Assembly (NCBI GenBank): GCA_008802785.1
Contig: VUYT01000010.1
Coordinates: 1-64,000 of the forward strand
Direction of reading: 5' to 3'
DNA from: Symmetrospora coprosmae
Taxonomy: Eukaryota > Basidiomycota > Cystobasidiomycetes > Symmetrosporaceae
Length of the DNA: 64,000 bases
Made by a program: the position numbers and the translations under genes. Below, one piece after another: positions 14,101-25,438 of the stretch. Numbering within the stretch: position 1 is the first letter of the stretch; the number at the start of each line of letters is the position of its first letter. The notes beneath the pieces were generated by a model that had not been told where the DNA came from, did no database searches, and saw nothing but the letters and a program-made list of their open reading frames with translations.

Positions 14101-17100
14101 TGATCCAGGATCACGTTGTCGCGGGGACGTGGATGACGAGCAAGGACACGCTCTTTACACGCAGCGAGTACTACCAGCTCATTTACGGCGCCCTCCGGCC
14201 GGAGAATAACTACACCGGCCAGGGCAAAGTCATCACCCTTCCTCCCGCCATCTGGAAGCCGAAAGCGCTATGGACGGGTAAGCAGATTATTTCGACCATC
14301 CTGCTCAACATTGTCCCGCCTGGCGCCAAGGGTTTGCACATGAAGTCCAAGGCCAAGGTACCGGAGGGGGCATGGGGTCCGCAGAACCCAGAAGAGGCGC
14401 TAGTGCAGTTCTTTGACGGGGACATGATCACCGGGACGCTCGACAAGTCGCAATTCGGTGCCACGTCGTATGGTCTTGTGCACTCGGTGTACGAGCTTTA
14501 TGGGGCCGAGATTGCCGGCAAGCTCCTTGGTATACTCAGCCGGCTTTTCACAAAGTACCTGCAGCACCGCGCCTTCAGCTGTCGCATGGACGACCTTATT
14601 CTCACAAAGGCCGGCAACAAGGTCCGAGCAGACATGATCAGCGAGGCGGAGGAGCGCGGACTCAACGCCGCATTGAGCGTGGTGGGACTCGACAAGGAGA
14701 AGACGCTCAAGGGCAAGGACAGGGATCACAACCTGCGCATGCGACTCGAGGAGGTCCTGCGCGATGACAACAAGCTTGCCGGGCTGGACGTCATTGTCTC
14801 TTCCAAGATGGGCGAGCTCACGTCGGCCGTCATCAAGGCGACCCTGCCCGGCGGCCTCGTCAAGCCCTTCCCGCACAACAACATGCAGACCATGACCATC
14901 TCCGGGGCAAAAGGATCCAATGTCAATGCGTCACAGATCTCGTGCATGCTGGGACAGCAATCCCTCGAGGGTCGCCGAGTGCCTACGATGGTCTCGGGAA
15001 AGACGTTGCCGTCGTTCAAGGCGTTCGAGACTGCACCGCGCGCAGGCGGCTACGTTGCGCAGCGTTTCTTGACGGGCATCAGGCCGCAAGAGTACTATTT
15101 CCACTGCATGGCCGGCAGAGAAGGGCTCATCGACACGGCTGTCAAGACGTCCAGATCCGGATATCTGCAGCGCTGTCTCATCAAGCATCTCGAGGGTATC
15201 CGAGTGAACTACGACAATACTGTCCGGAATGCAGACCAGTCGATCATCCAATTCAACTACGGTGAAGACTCGCTCGACGTGACCAAGTGCGTTTGCTCCT
15301 CGCACTGAAGCAACGAGCTGTTATAATGGCTGACCACCTGCTTCGCTACATCGCAGGCAAAAATTCTTGACACAGTTCGAGTTCGCGGCTCGCAACTACG
15401 ACTCGCTGATCGCCAGGTACAATCCGGCCAATGCCGCTGGCAAGCTCGTAGAAGATGTCGCGACCGATCACATGAAGGCAACGACAAAGGCTGTTGCCCG
15501 AGCACCTCTCTCGTCGACTGGCTTCCCGGTGCTCGAGGGGTTGCCGGATCCGACCCTCGCGCTTTACTCGCCATCAACACACATCGGCGCGGTGTCGGAG
15601 GCCTTTGCCTTCCAGCTTGGCGACTACACGGCAAAGAATGCTCAGCGTCTGCTGAAGGTCAAGAAGAAGCACCGTGCCGACTGGAAGGAGTGGGAAGGCA
15701 AGCAGCGAACTCCGCTCGTCGAGCTGGAAAGCTTCAAGATCATCATGGCGATGCGATACATGCACAGCCTGGTTGACCCGGGAGAGGCCGTCGGTCTGCT
15801 CGCTTCTCAGGGTGTAGGAGAGCCATCAACGCAGATGACGCTCAACACGTTCCACTTCGCCGGACACGGTGCAGCCAACGTTACGCTCGGTATCCCGCGT
15901 CTGCGAGAGATTGTCATGACGGCCTCTGCCAACATCAAGACGCCGACAATGAAGTTCGAGGTGCAGCCGCAAGTGACGGACGAGGCACTTGAGCACTTCT
16001 GCAAAGAGTCGAGCAAAGTCACCCTGTCGCAGGTCATCGAGGAGGTCACGGTCGATGAGCGTCTGTCGAGCAAGCACGCCGACAATGCCTTCTCTCGTGA
16101 GAAGCTGTACACGATCCGAATGAAGTTCTACCCACGCGCAGAGTACGAGGAGGAGTTCCGCACCTCGCCAGAGCAGATCCTGCGCAGCTTCGGCAGTGCC
16201 TTCGTCCCCGCTTTCGACAAGGAGGTCAGCAAGGCCTTCAAGACAACCATGAAGGGGGCCAAGCTATCGGACGTGGGCAAGGCGCAAAAGACGGGGCTCA
16301 GCGGCGATCCCAAGAACATGACGGAGACCGGCGAAGACGTCGAAGCGGGCGACGCTCAAGGCGCATTCGAGGACGACATGGCTGCTCCTCGGCGCAGCGA
16401 TGTTGACGAGAACGATGGCGATGCCGACGATGCCCGGCGGGCCAAGCAGGGGGCGCAGGAAGCCACGTACGACGAATCGGACTCGGAGGATGACGATCTG
16501 GGCATGCCAAAGGATAGCGAAGCGCTCGATGCCGCGTTTGCCGACGACAGCGCGAGCGAGAAGGACGATGACGAGGCCGACTCGGATGTCGGGAGCGAGG
16601 ACATTGACGAATCGGGCGATGTCATGGACAAGCGGCGGGCCAAGATGGAGGAGAAGGACCGACAAGCGAGGATGGCAGAGCTCGAAGCTCGCATTGCCGG
16701 CCGCAGTCGATACATCCAGGGCTTGGAGTTTGACAAGGTCAACGGAGAGTGGTGCAACATGGAGCTGCAGGTGGGTCGATTCTGGCGAGCTGCCGCAGCA
16801 TCAGTTTTTTGGCTGACGAGCGCGATCGGATTACGTCTCACCAGTTCTCGTCGAAACAACCCAAGCTGCTGCTTGTCGGCATTGTCGAGCGGTGCTGCCG
16901 GTACGCAGTCGTGCACCAGGCTCCAGGCATCTCCCGCTGTCTGATCGCAGCCGCCGAAGCTGGGACCAAGGAAGGCGACCCGCGCATGGTCGAGACGGAG
17001 GGTGTTAATTTGGCGGGCTCCTGGAGCTTCGCTCATGGCATTGTCAACCTCGACTCGATCTATTCAAACGATATTGCAGCCATTCTGCGGACGTACGGCG

Positions 17101-17512
17101 TCGAGGCGGCCAGGACCGTGCTCATCAAGGAGGTCAAGGGCGTCTTTGGCATGTACGGAATTGCGGTCGACCGCCGGCATCTGACTCTCATTGCCGACTA
17201 CATGGTAAGTCCATATATCGAGAGATGTCTATCTGTGCAGCCGCTCACTCCGCCATGACCGCTTCACAGACATCCGAAGGCGGCTACAAGCCTTTCAACC
17301 GCACAGGTCTGGCCAACTCGCCCTCGCCATTCCTCAAGGCATCCTTCGAGACTACGGCGACGTTCGTCTCGGACGCGGCGCTATATGGCGACTACGAGGA
17401 CCTGACGTCGCCGAGTGCTTCGGTCGTCATGGGCAAGCCTGCCCTTCCAGGTACAGGCAGCTTCGCGGTCTGTTCCCCACTGAACAAGGTACAGGAGCAG
17501 ATGGTGATGTGA
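11185..17512 (+). CDS. RPA190: DNA-directed RNA polymerase I largest subunit (A190)
   Basis: Catalytic subunit of RNA polymerase I, which makes the large rRNA precursor in the nucleolus. Exons 11185-11372, 11453-11508, 11618-12068, 12161-13001, 13081-13617, 13692-15286, 15357-16770, 16845-17204, 17270-17512 add to 1894 residues, somewhat above yeast A190 (about 1660). In order: the clamp zinc site [18 protein letters not shown], a second pair CANCGA, the [21 protein letters not shown] segment, [11 protein letters not shown], and the catalytic Mg loop [15 protein letters not shown]. Then come the bridge-helix region ([18 protein letters not shown]), trigger-loop region ([16 protein letters not shown]) and Pol I tail SYxERC-like parts. 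Two long acidic inserts (coded by about 12360-12700 and 16330-16690) account for the extra length. The A190-specific jaw KGVFGMYGI region is present. Confidence 0.96.
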
Positions 17513-17645
17513 TGCGATGGGGTACATCTAGAGCTCTTGTTGCAGTCCCCTGCTGTTGTACTTGTCCGCCACCCGCACATACCCCTAGTCCTAGCTGCAA
17601 GAACGCCGTCCTCTCTTGACAGTCGACCATTACATAGCGAACAAC

Positions 17646-18986
17646 ATGGACCTGCAGGCCATCTATATCCGCTCGCACCAGGAGCGCAGCAAGCCAGAGC
17701 AGCACATTGTCTATGCTGTCGAGGTGCATGCTGCCAATCCGTCCAAGACGTGGACTGTCTGGCGGCGGTACAGCGAGTTTGAAGCGCTCATCAAAGATAT
17801 CGAGCAGGAGATGGCCATGAACGGGAATGCAATGCTGTCTGCCAGAGACAAGGGCAAGGGTAGAGCGGACGCATTCACCATGCCGGACCTCCCGCCCAAG
17901 CGGGCCGCTCTGGGATCCGTCCTGTTCACGCCGTGGCGCGGCATCTCGGGCAACAACGACGCCCAATTCGTCAGGGATAGGCAGGAAGGGTTGGAGCGAT
18001 GGCTGCGCAGCATTCTGGGTGCCAGGGACGGGCAGGCCGTGCGGCAAACGCACGCTTTCAAGGCGTTCTTGGAGGTGCCTGCGGCAGCGACGACATCCGG
18101 CGCCGGTGGTGCACGCGGCCGGTCCGCAGAGTACGCTTTCACGTCGCAGTCGTGGCTCGACGAGTATCACCACCTCGAAGCGCTCGCCAAGGAGATACAG
18201 TCGCAGCTTGCTCGACGCGACACACTGGCCAGCCAAGGCGACTCGACGGCTTCGCACCAGGCGAATGTGGAGGCAAAGAGGCTCCTCGCGGCCCTCATGA
18301 ACCGCATAACGGGACTCACGAAGGGTCTTGACGACCTGGGTGGTAGCAAGACGAGCGTCGCTGGGGCTAGCGCGGTCCTGAGCGAAGGAGAGCTGCGACG
18401 ACGTACAGACCTCCTCGCGCGGATACAGGACAGGGCGGAAGTGCTCGGCAAGATGGCGCTCGCTACGAATGCGAGCACCAGAGGGGGAGCAGCGGCAAAA
18501 GCGCGAGGCGGAGAGGACGCTCTACACGCAAACAGCGCGTCCCGAGACGCTTTGCTCGGAGCGGGGACACACAGCAAGCCAGTCACGCGAGTGCTCGGTC
18601 AGAAGGCCAAACCGATAGAGGAGACGGCTCAGACGCGGGCCCTCGATAATTCTGGCCTGCTGCAGCTGCAGATGCAGGAGATTGATCAGGTGCGTGCGCT
18701 GCCACTGCCTGAGTGCGCGAGCAGCCCGCTGAGCACTTCTCTTGTGTCATGCAGCAAGACGACCGTCTCACGAGCCTGACAGCCGTCATTCGGCGGCAGA
18801 AGCAGCTGGCAACAGCGATTGGTGTCGAGCTCGAGCAGCAGAACGAGATCCTGGATGGCGTGAGTTCACCTCTGCCGCGGCGCTGAAGGTAAGGCTGACA
18901 CGACTTCCGCGCAGCTTACGACCGACGTTGACCGGACCAGTGGGAAGCTGAGTGGAGCCAAGAAGCAGCTGAGACGGCTCGAGTAG
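17646..18986 (+). CDS. VAM7: Vam7-like PX-domain Qc-SNARE
   Basis: Soluble vacuolar SNARE that binds PI3P through its PX domain and supplies the Qc helix for vacuole fusion. Exons 17646-18689, 18755-18859, 18915-18986 give 406 residues (yeast Vam7 316). Residues 1-150 form the PX domain (VEVHAANPSKTWTVWRRYSEF, where RRYSEF is the phosphoinositide-binding core). The middle is a helical linker with Ala/Gly-rich stretches. The last about 65 residues are a SNARE helix (QDDRLTSLTAVIRRQKQLAT, then NEILDGLTTDVDRTSGKL). No transmembrane anchor follows, exactly as in Vam7. It starts 133 bases after the RPA190 stop on the same strand. The PX plus C-terminal SNARE layout makes the call strong. Confidence 0.9.
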
Positions 18987-19084
18987 CATCATCTATTGAG
19001 TGGAGTTTTGTCTGGTCTGATGTTGTCACAAAAGCCGTAAAGAGCATAGCGGTATAACTGTACAGGCCAGCTTGAGCCTCTTTC

Positions 19085-21179
19085 TCACAGCTTGCTGGGG
19101 CGCACCTCGCGCTTGTCATCGTACTCTGCGAGGAAGGCGCGCTTTGAGAAGATGTGGGGTACCTGCAAAGGGCCAGATCAGCTTGGTCGGGTCGATATGA
19201 TCTTTCGAGACAGGCACTCACCTCGGTCGGCTCGCTTCCAAGGCTGGGCTTGCCCTCTTTGCGCTCGGAGATGTCGACGTAGTCTCGCTTTCCTTCGCCA
19301 ACGTAGACCTGCAGTGGCCTCCAGATCTTGACACCTCCGCTCCCCAGCATCATCTGTCTCCAGTGTGCCAGCCACCCTTAAGTGTTTGACTACTAGTTAG
19401 ATCGACTCTAGAAAGATTAGACTCGGGTTCGCTCACCGACTACGCGCGGTACGGCAAATAGAACCGGGTAATAGTCCATAGGGAAGCCCAGGCTGTTGTA
19501 TATGAGTCCTGACCAGAAGTCCACGTTGGGCGCGAGTCGCCGGCTCGTGAAATACTCGTCCTGCATCGCTACGTCATGGAGCCTGAGAGCGGTCGCTAAG
19601 AGCGGGTTTGTACCTGTGATAGCGAAGACCTGGTATACAAAACTGTGTGCATCAGTGGGCCATTGCGATGGCGATGTTGATGGCGCTTAGACCTACGTCT
19701 TCCGCCGTCTTGCGGATGATGAGGCTCCTCGGATCGCTCGTGCGGTAGATACGGTGACCAAAGCCTGTAGACATCGAGCTCTAATCACTGAAGTCGCCTT
19801 GGTCGGTCCCTACTGGCCGTCCGCTTACCGCTGAGGACCTTTTCCTTTCTCTTGACTTTCTCAACGTACGCAGGGACGTTGTCCGGGCTACCGATATCAA
19901 CGAGCATCCGCACAACTGCCTCACACGCGCCGCCATGAGTTGGCCCAAACAATGCGGCTACTCCTGCGGAGATGGCGCTGTACGGGTCTACAAGCGAGCT
20001 GCCAACCTGCGAAACAGAGCTCCTCCTGCTCAGATGGCCAAAAGGAGGGACGCATAGAGGAAACCACTCACCTGCAATACAGACGCGGTTCCACAGTTGC
20101 TTTCGTGATCGGCATGTAGCATAAAGAGAGTGTCGAGCGCCTTGGAGATGACCGGATGGGGTCGGTAATTCTCCTCGCCCAGGTGGTCGAGCAAGTAAAG
20201 GAATGTCTCAATGTAGCTGAGTCCAGGCTTGGGTGTATTGAAGTGACGACCCTGACGAATGCGATAAGCCATCCTGTACGGTATTTGGTATGCATTAGAA
20301 GACGCTGCATAGGTTTAGGGATCCTGGTGGAGACGGTGGCAAATCGCTCACGCCGCGAGAGTGATGCTCTTGCCCAAGAGGCGATATATTTGCTGAACGA
20401 GTCAAGGATGTGAATCAGTCAGTATAGATGCAGTGTCATAGCCTTACACACCTTGTCCATGACGGCAAGGGCGGCCTTATCGCCCTTTGCCGCCTTAGAG
20501 TACAGGTCTTGCCCCTGCAGCGAAGGATTGGCTTCTGGAGCGAATGCCCCCAATGCAGCAAATGAGGCACACAGTATTGCCATAGGGTGTGCATCGTCTG
20601 GTGGCAGCCGCTTCAGCGTTCAAAGCCGGAACACCGGACCGGGGCATACAGTAATTGCCGACTCACACCGGAAAGAAGAGACAAGCCTGTCAAGGTCACT
20701 GTGCGTGAAGGTGTGGTGGAGAACCTCCGTCTCGAATAGATTGAATTGCTTGATGGTCGGTAGCTCTCCGTAGAGGAGGAGATAGGCGGTCTCGAGGAAA
20801 GTGCTCTCCTGGGCGACTTGCTCGATCGGGTACCCACGATATCGGAGGATCCCTTTCTCTCCGTCAATGTACGTGATCTTCGAGTCTGCGAGAACAGCCG
20901 TATTCATGTAGCCTGGGTCCAGGACCCGCAGCCCCGTCGCGTGTTCTGGTAATGCGGGTTAGCGGGGTCAGCGGTCAGCAGTCACGGTACTTGACTAGAC
21001 GACGCACGGTCCTCCTCGCGCTCTCCATCCTTGCGCTCGGCCTTGAGCTGCTTAAAGGCAGTGGCACGGATGGCATTGTTGGTGATAGGGACCTCGATGG
21101 TCTTGCCTGTGCGGTTGTCCGTGACAGTAAGGAAGTCCCCCGGGTTGTTCGGGTCCACCTTCTTGCTCGCGTTGACCAT
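19085..21179 (-). CDS. Citrate synthase, GltA/plant-peroxisomal type, with C-terminal SKL
   Basis: Condenses oxaloacetate and acetyl-CoA to citrate. Exons 21179-21008, 20945-20667, 20597-20452, 20392-20352, 20273-20072, 20006-19829, 19764-19697, 19629-19437, 19376-19222, 19162-19085 give 503 residues. DPGYMNTAVL..ITYIDGEKGILRYRGYP is the bacterial/plant-peroxisomal form of the family, not the mitochondrial Cit1 form. The active-site motifs HADHESNCGTAS, FGPTHGGACE and GFGHRIYRTSDPR are intact, and the last catalytic region is NVDFWSGLIYNSLGFP. The N-terminus (MVNASKKVDPNNPGDFLTV) does not look like a mitochondrial presequence, and the protein ends RPSKL, a canonical PTS1. I infer a peroxisomal enzyme serving the glyoxylate cycle or acetyl-unit export. 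It is not a direct CIT2 orthologue by motif. Confidence 0.93.
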
Positions 21180-21607
21180 GTCGTATTGTCTGGCTTGTGG
21201 TGGACCTCGTTTGATATATCGCAATCAGTCAGATGTGATGGGAGCGGAGGAAAGCGGGCCGGCGCGTTCCTGCAGTCCGGAAGCCCGGAAGCCGGCTGTC
21301 AGGCAATAGCTCCAATGAGCGTCCCGGGATAGCAGAGGAGCAAGCTTCATTCAATACGAGGCATCAGGTCAGCTAAGACGCTGCCATCGCCCTCCCTGTA
21401 CAGGCCGAGCCGCAGCATCCAGTGGCCTCCAGCTACTCCAGCTAGCCCGTGCACGTGCACAGTCTCCGCCCTTCGACATAGCAGGCCGTCCCCTCTCGAA
21501 CCTGTACGTACGCGAGCTTGCGACAGCAAGGATACTTCGATCCAGTTCATCCCTTCGTCCGCCTCTTGATTTCCTGAGAGGCTGAAGTATCGGCCTAGCC
21601 TACCTTG
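21180..21607. promoter_or_regulatory. Divergent intergenic region, citrate synthase / sirtuin
   Basis: About 430 bases separate the two starts and must hold both promoters. No coding exon or repeat is evident. Confidence 0.4.
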
Positions 21608-22792
21608 ATGGTCCCGTCTACCGAGATGTCTGCCTTCAAAGACGCGTTGGCCCAGTCAGCGCACATCACCGTCATAGCTGGAGCTGGCTTGTCTGCTGCG
21701 TCCGGGATCCCCACCTTTCGCGGAGCGGGTGGCTTCTGGCGTCGGTATGATGCCATGAGTCTCGCAAGGCCTGAAGCTTTCGCAGAGTCCCCATCTCGAG
21801 TCTGGCAATTCTACGAGTACAGGCGACGCAAGTACGGCAAATGCAACTCAGCTCCGAATTATCCCTGACGACATGCTGACCGCGCCCATCCTGACATAGA
21901 GCTCTAGCAGCAAAGCCTAACGATGCCCATATCGCCCTCGCGCGGTTCGCAAATCCCGAAGCGCGTAGATCCGTCGCTCCCAGATGCAAGTCATTCTCCT
22001 TCATCACGCAGGTTCGGCGTGCGCGATTCGGTCGTTCCAGATCTTCCATCTGCTCAAGCTGATTGAGCACGACGGCAGAACGTGGACGGTCTCTCCAACC
22101 GAGCCCTGGCTGGAATGCAAGATCGTCACACCTCGGAAACGAGGCCCATTCTAGAGATGCACGGAAGCGTGAGTCTGAGTTATCAGATCTACCTTCATAC
22201 GGTCGACTTGTCTTGACGTCTGCTATCCCATGATCCTACTAGATCGCAGAGCCATACTGCACCCGCTGCAACAAGGTCGCCCCGCATTACGAGGACGTTC
22301 CCATAGTTCCCGCGCTAGCCGACGTAGTGCAAGCGGTAGACACCTCAGGACCAGAGCTTGACATCGCAAGGAAGGACCTGCCGCGCTGTACAAGCTGTAA
22401 TGGCCTGCTGCGACCGGGCGTGGTCTGGTTTGGGGAGATGCCTCGATACCTCGATGAGATCGACGGAATACTCAAGAAGACAGAGCTTCTGCTTGTGGTC
22501 GGGACGTCCAGTACTGTGAGTAAGGCTATGGTCTAGTATGTTCGCGAGAAGCGCGCCAATGAGATACTCTGCAGGTCTACCCAGCAGCAGGGTTCGCTTC
22601 AAGGGTCAAGGCGAGCGGAGGCAGGGTTGCGGTCTTCAACATGGAGAGATCAGACGGTGAGCTTGTCAGGCTGCAGATACTTGCGACTCGGCTGACCTTC
22701 AATCGGATGCAGGCGACGAGGAAGCGGACTTCCTGCTCTTAGGACCGTGCGAAAGGACGCTGCCAGCTGCGTTGAGCTTGTCGTCGCAATAA
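21608..22792 (+). CDS. Class III sirtuin, SIRT5-like NAD-dependent deacylase
   Basis: NAD-dependent lysine deacylase. Exons 21608-21831, 21900-22011, 22079-22168, 22243-22515, 22575-22656, 22713-22792 give 286 residues, the size of SIRT5/CobB enzymes. The NAD site is [21 protein letters not shown]; the catalytic segment is TQNVDGL and EMHGS, with the His; zinc cysteines are CTRC and CTSC; then [12 protein letters not shown] and VGTSSTVYPAAGF. The pocket motif FYEYRR has Tyr and Arg in the Y-x-x-R arrangement that SIRT5 uses to read succinyl, malonyl and glutaryl lysine. Between the NAD site and TQNVDG a segment (residues about 90-105) is shortened and irregular. No clear presequence. It converges on a possible minus gene 13 bases downstream. 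Confidence 0.9.
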
Positions 22793-23818
22793 GCTCTCAG
22801 GCATGTCAGCGATATTGTTCACTTCCGCACAGACGCCAAGCGGCAGTCGATTCGCCAGATATCTTGAACGGCAGTTCTTTGGGTGCAGACTGCAGGATAC
22901 GTTCGGTCGTCTCGGGGGCGCTTGCGCTCGCTGCGAGATCGCGCACAGTCCACGTGTAGATGCGTAGGAAGGTTCAGATCACAGAGGGACCGGGCTTGCC
23001 GTCTGACACATCGCGCTCGTTGCGACTACAGTCAGCAGTTCTGACTGCACCGTACCGTAGAGAGCTCTGCATTGCGGCGAGTTCAAGTTGCGGACCCATG
23101 CCTCCGTGTCGACGGTTGGATCGCCAGCGGTTCGTGCAGGCCAACAGGGTGCTCGAGCTCCAACCGCGCCTCAACCGCGCGATAAGCTCAACTCTGTCGT
23201 CGTGCCGGGCAGCATAGCACTTCGCGTATACAGTAGACTACATAGGATGAAGTTGTCCATTTCGCTGGACCCTCGCCCTCTTGCAGCCCTGGACCTGTGC
23301 ACGCTCCTGGACGAAGTCCGCTCTTTCCCACCGCGATGACGTTTGCACACGAGTGACATGACAACGAACGACAGCTCCTGAAGATCGACGGAGAGTCGGG
23401 CCTCCTACCGCAGTACCCGGAGCCGCACCGGGCGCCCTCTTGAGCGGGGCCCCCTCCTGTCAAGCGCACGCGGACGCACGATGGATGAGGGAGGTCCGAC
23501 AGGTCCGTGTTCCAAGCGGAGAGGGCTCGAGCGCAGGATCACGGGAGCGAAGCGGCCAGAGTCCTGCGCGACCATGTGAGCTTACATTTGGCGTGAGGTG
23601 AACCCTCCGTCCGGTCTTCTGGCGCGGCCTTGGAGGGTTGCAGAGGGGCGGAGAGAGCGGGACACCGGAATTCGCACAGCTCTCCTCTCGCTCCTCCTCT
23701 TTGCACCCGTCTCTCCTCTCAGCTTGCCTCCAGTCTGTCCCTTCGCTCAGCTTCGACTTCTCGGATACTGTCGCCTGCTTCCCGCTCCTGCTCGCCTCCC
23801 AAAACCCTTCGTCTCGCC
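22793..23818. other. Unresolved kilobase between sirtuin and hydrolase
   Basis: No family-level gene is recognisable. The minus strand has two coding-like pieces: an opening ATG at 23575 (MVAQDSGRFAPVILRSSPLR...) with a GTGCGT donor, and a tail ending at the TGA at 22808-22806 (ERILQSAPKELPFKISGE...). The plus strand also has a tail-like piece (LLKIDGESGLLPQYPEPHR, stop near 23443). I could not join any of these into one consistent gene. Confidence 0.4.
22806..23575 (-). CDS. Possible small multi-exon gene, unassigned
   Basis: I do not recognise this gene. The evidence is the two minus-strand pieces only: an N-terminal open frame from the ATG at 23575 rich in Pro/Arg, and a C-terminal open frame that stops at 22806 and reads like an ordinary soluble protein. 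Exons between them are not resolved, and in-frame stops prevent a single reading. In GC-rich DNA, antisense frames can look coherent, so chance is a real alternative. Confidence 0.2.
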
Positions 23819-25199
23819 ATGCCGCTCCTCAAGCTCAAAAGCGGGACCTACCTGAATTACAAGCTCTCGCGAGGGGGTATGGAGGTCGTCGACGTTGATC
23901 CGCGCAAGCCCGTCGTCGTCTTGTCCGTGCTCGTCCCTCGTTTGCCACCAGGCAGCGCTTTGTGCTGACGCTGATCTCCCCGATTCTGTAGCCTGCATGC
24001 ACTTTGCACTAACATGACGGCTTGGGAAGCTCAAGTGGCGGACCCTCGGCTCAACCAGGCCTACAACATTGTCCTGTTCGACCAGAGGTTTCATGGTGGG
24101 AGCTTCGGACCGCTCAGGCCAGGCTATGGCTACGGGGTGAATTGATTCGCTTTACGATTGCATTATCCTTCCTGCTGCTGACGTACCATGCGCTCCGTCT
24201 TACAGGACTACGCCGACGAGCTCGCCATGGCTCTCGACATCCTCAAGCTCTCACACTGCCACTTTGTCGGCGAGACTTGTGAGTGGAGGTCATCAACCTT
24301 CGCAATCCGTCCGAGGTTGACCCTGTGTCTGCATGTACGCTCCTCGCAGTCGCCGGATGCCGCCCAGCCCTTCACCTCGCCATCAAGCGGCCCGACCTCG
24401 TCGACTCGATGATGCTCATCAGTCCCGGCTTCTTCGACGGCGAGCCAGCCGAGGTCCGCGAGGTCTTCATGGACCTTCGCGCGCTTTTCGTAGAAGCGAA
24501 CGAGATGGTCATGGACGGGAGAGTGCCCAAGAATCATGTGGGCAGGATTGTCCACTCGGACGCTCTGGGCGGCTACATCAACTACACTTGTGCGTCATTG
24601 CCGGCAGACCACTGATTTAGGCGCACGCTAATGACACCGCTTCCATCTACCCATAGTCGGCGACTGCATCTCGGGCGAGCAGGCAGAGCGCGAGATGGAC
24701 AAAGTGAATGAGTCCGTATATAAGACTTACTTGTCCGGACACGGACCTAACATCCTCTCTGACACCCTAGATTGACAGACAACGCGGGCGATGCGACCCA
24801 GAGTGGACCAAGGAATCCTTCGGCTGCCACCTTGACATGGGCCGAATCGAAGGTCTCGAGAAGATCACCCAGCCTTGCGTACGTCCTTTCCGCCGTCCCT
24901 GCGCCCCGCCCTTGCTGACGCGCTGCCCTATGACCGCAGCTCCTCATCCGAGGGTCCCGCAACAACACAGAAGACCCCGCTCAGGCGTGTGACCTCTGGA
25001 AGCACGGGCTACGGAACAGCTCGAACCTCGAGTTCGCCCTCTGCCACGGCGCTCCTGCACGAGCCGTCTCGACGTATCCGTTCCTCATCAGCCGGTGAGT
25101 CTGACCCTATCGCTGAATGCTAAGGGGGACGCTAACATGCGTAGTCCATCCCTCCCAGCTTCATGTGCGGCTGGCTCGCAAAGAACAGCCGCAAGTACT
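23819..25199 (+). CDS. Alpha/beta-hydrolase fold protein
   Basis: Member of the alpha/beta hydrolase superfamily; substrate unknown. The ATG at 23819 starts MPLLKLKSGTYLNYKLSRGG. After a short intron comes LHALCTNMTAW, the oxyanion-side HG-like loop, then YNIVLFDQRFHGG (strand and D-x-R-x-H-G motif, complete at 24087-24100). DYADELAMALDILKL then leads into HFVGET. The nucleophile elbow, formed across a splice at about 24277/24351, reads G-E-T-F-A-G. After that come RPDLVDSMMLISP, where His/Asp support strands are expected, and EFALCHGAPARAVSTYPFLI near the C-terminus. Seven to eight exons. The final splice is unsure: the best-looking end is FMCGWLAKNSRKY with TGA at 25197-25199, but its frame does not close with the obvious GTGAGT donor at 25095. 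Confidence 0.7.
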
Positions 25200-25438
25200 G
25201 AGCGTGTCGCCTACTGCTTGCGTATCATACTCGGTATACATGCCCTCTGCCCTTTCTTTGTTATCGGTTTGCGGATCTCCAGTCTGTCGGCTGTATCGCT
25301 CCTCCAGAGAACCTGTATCATAGACATCGCACATATGGGTATAGACATGATGTCCAGCAGTGGATTGCCGACTGTAGCGTTATTTGCGGACTCTCTCCAC
25401 AGCACCTGAACCCCTTCGCCCTGGTCCGCATAACGCGC
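25200..25438. other. Intergenic, hydrolase 3' end / BOL1 3' end
   Basis: Convergent tails. If the hydrolase uses the alternative frame at its last exon, its coding part could extend to about 25409. Confidence 0.3.
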
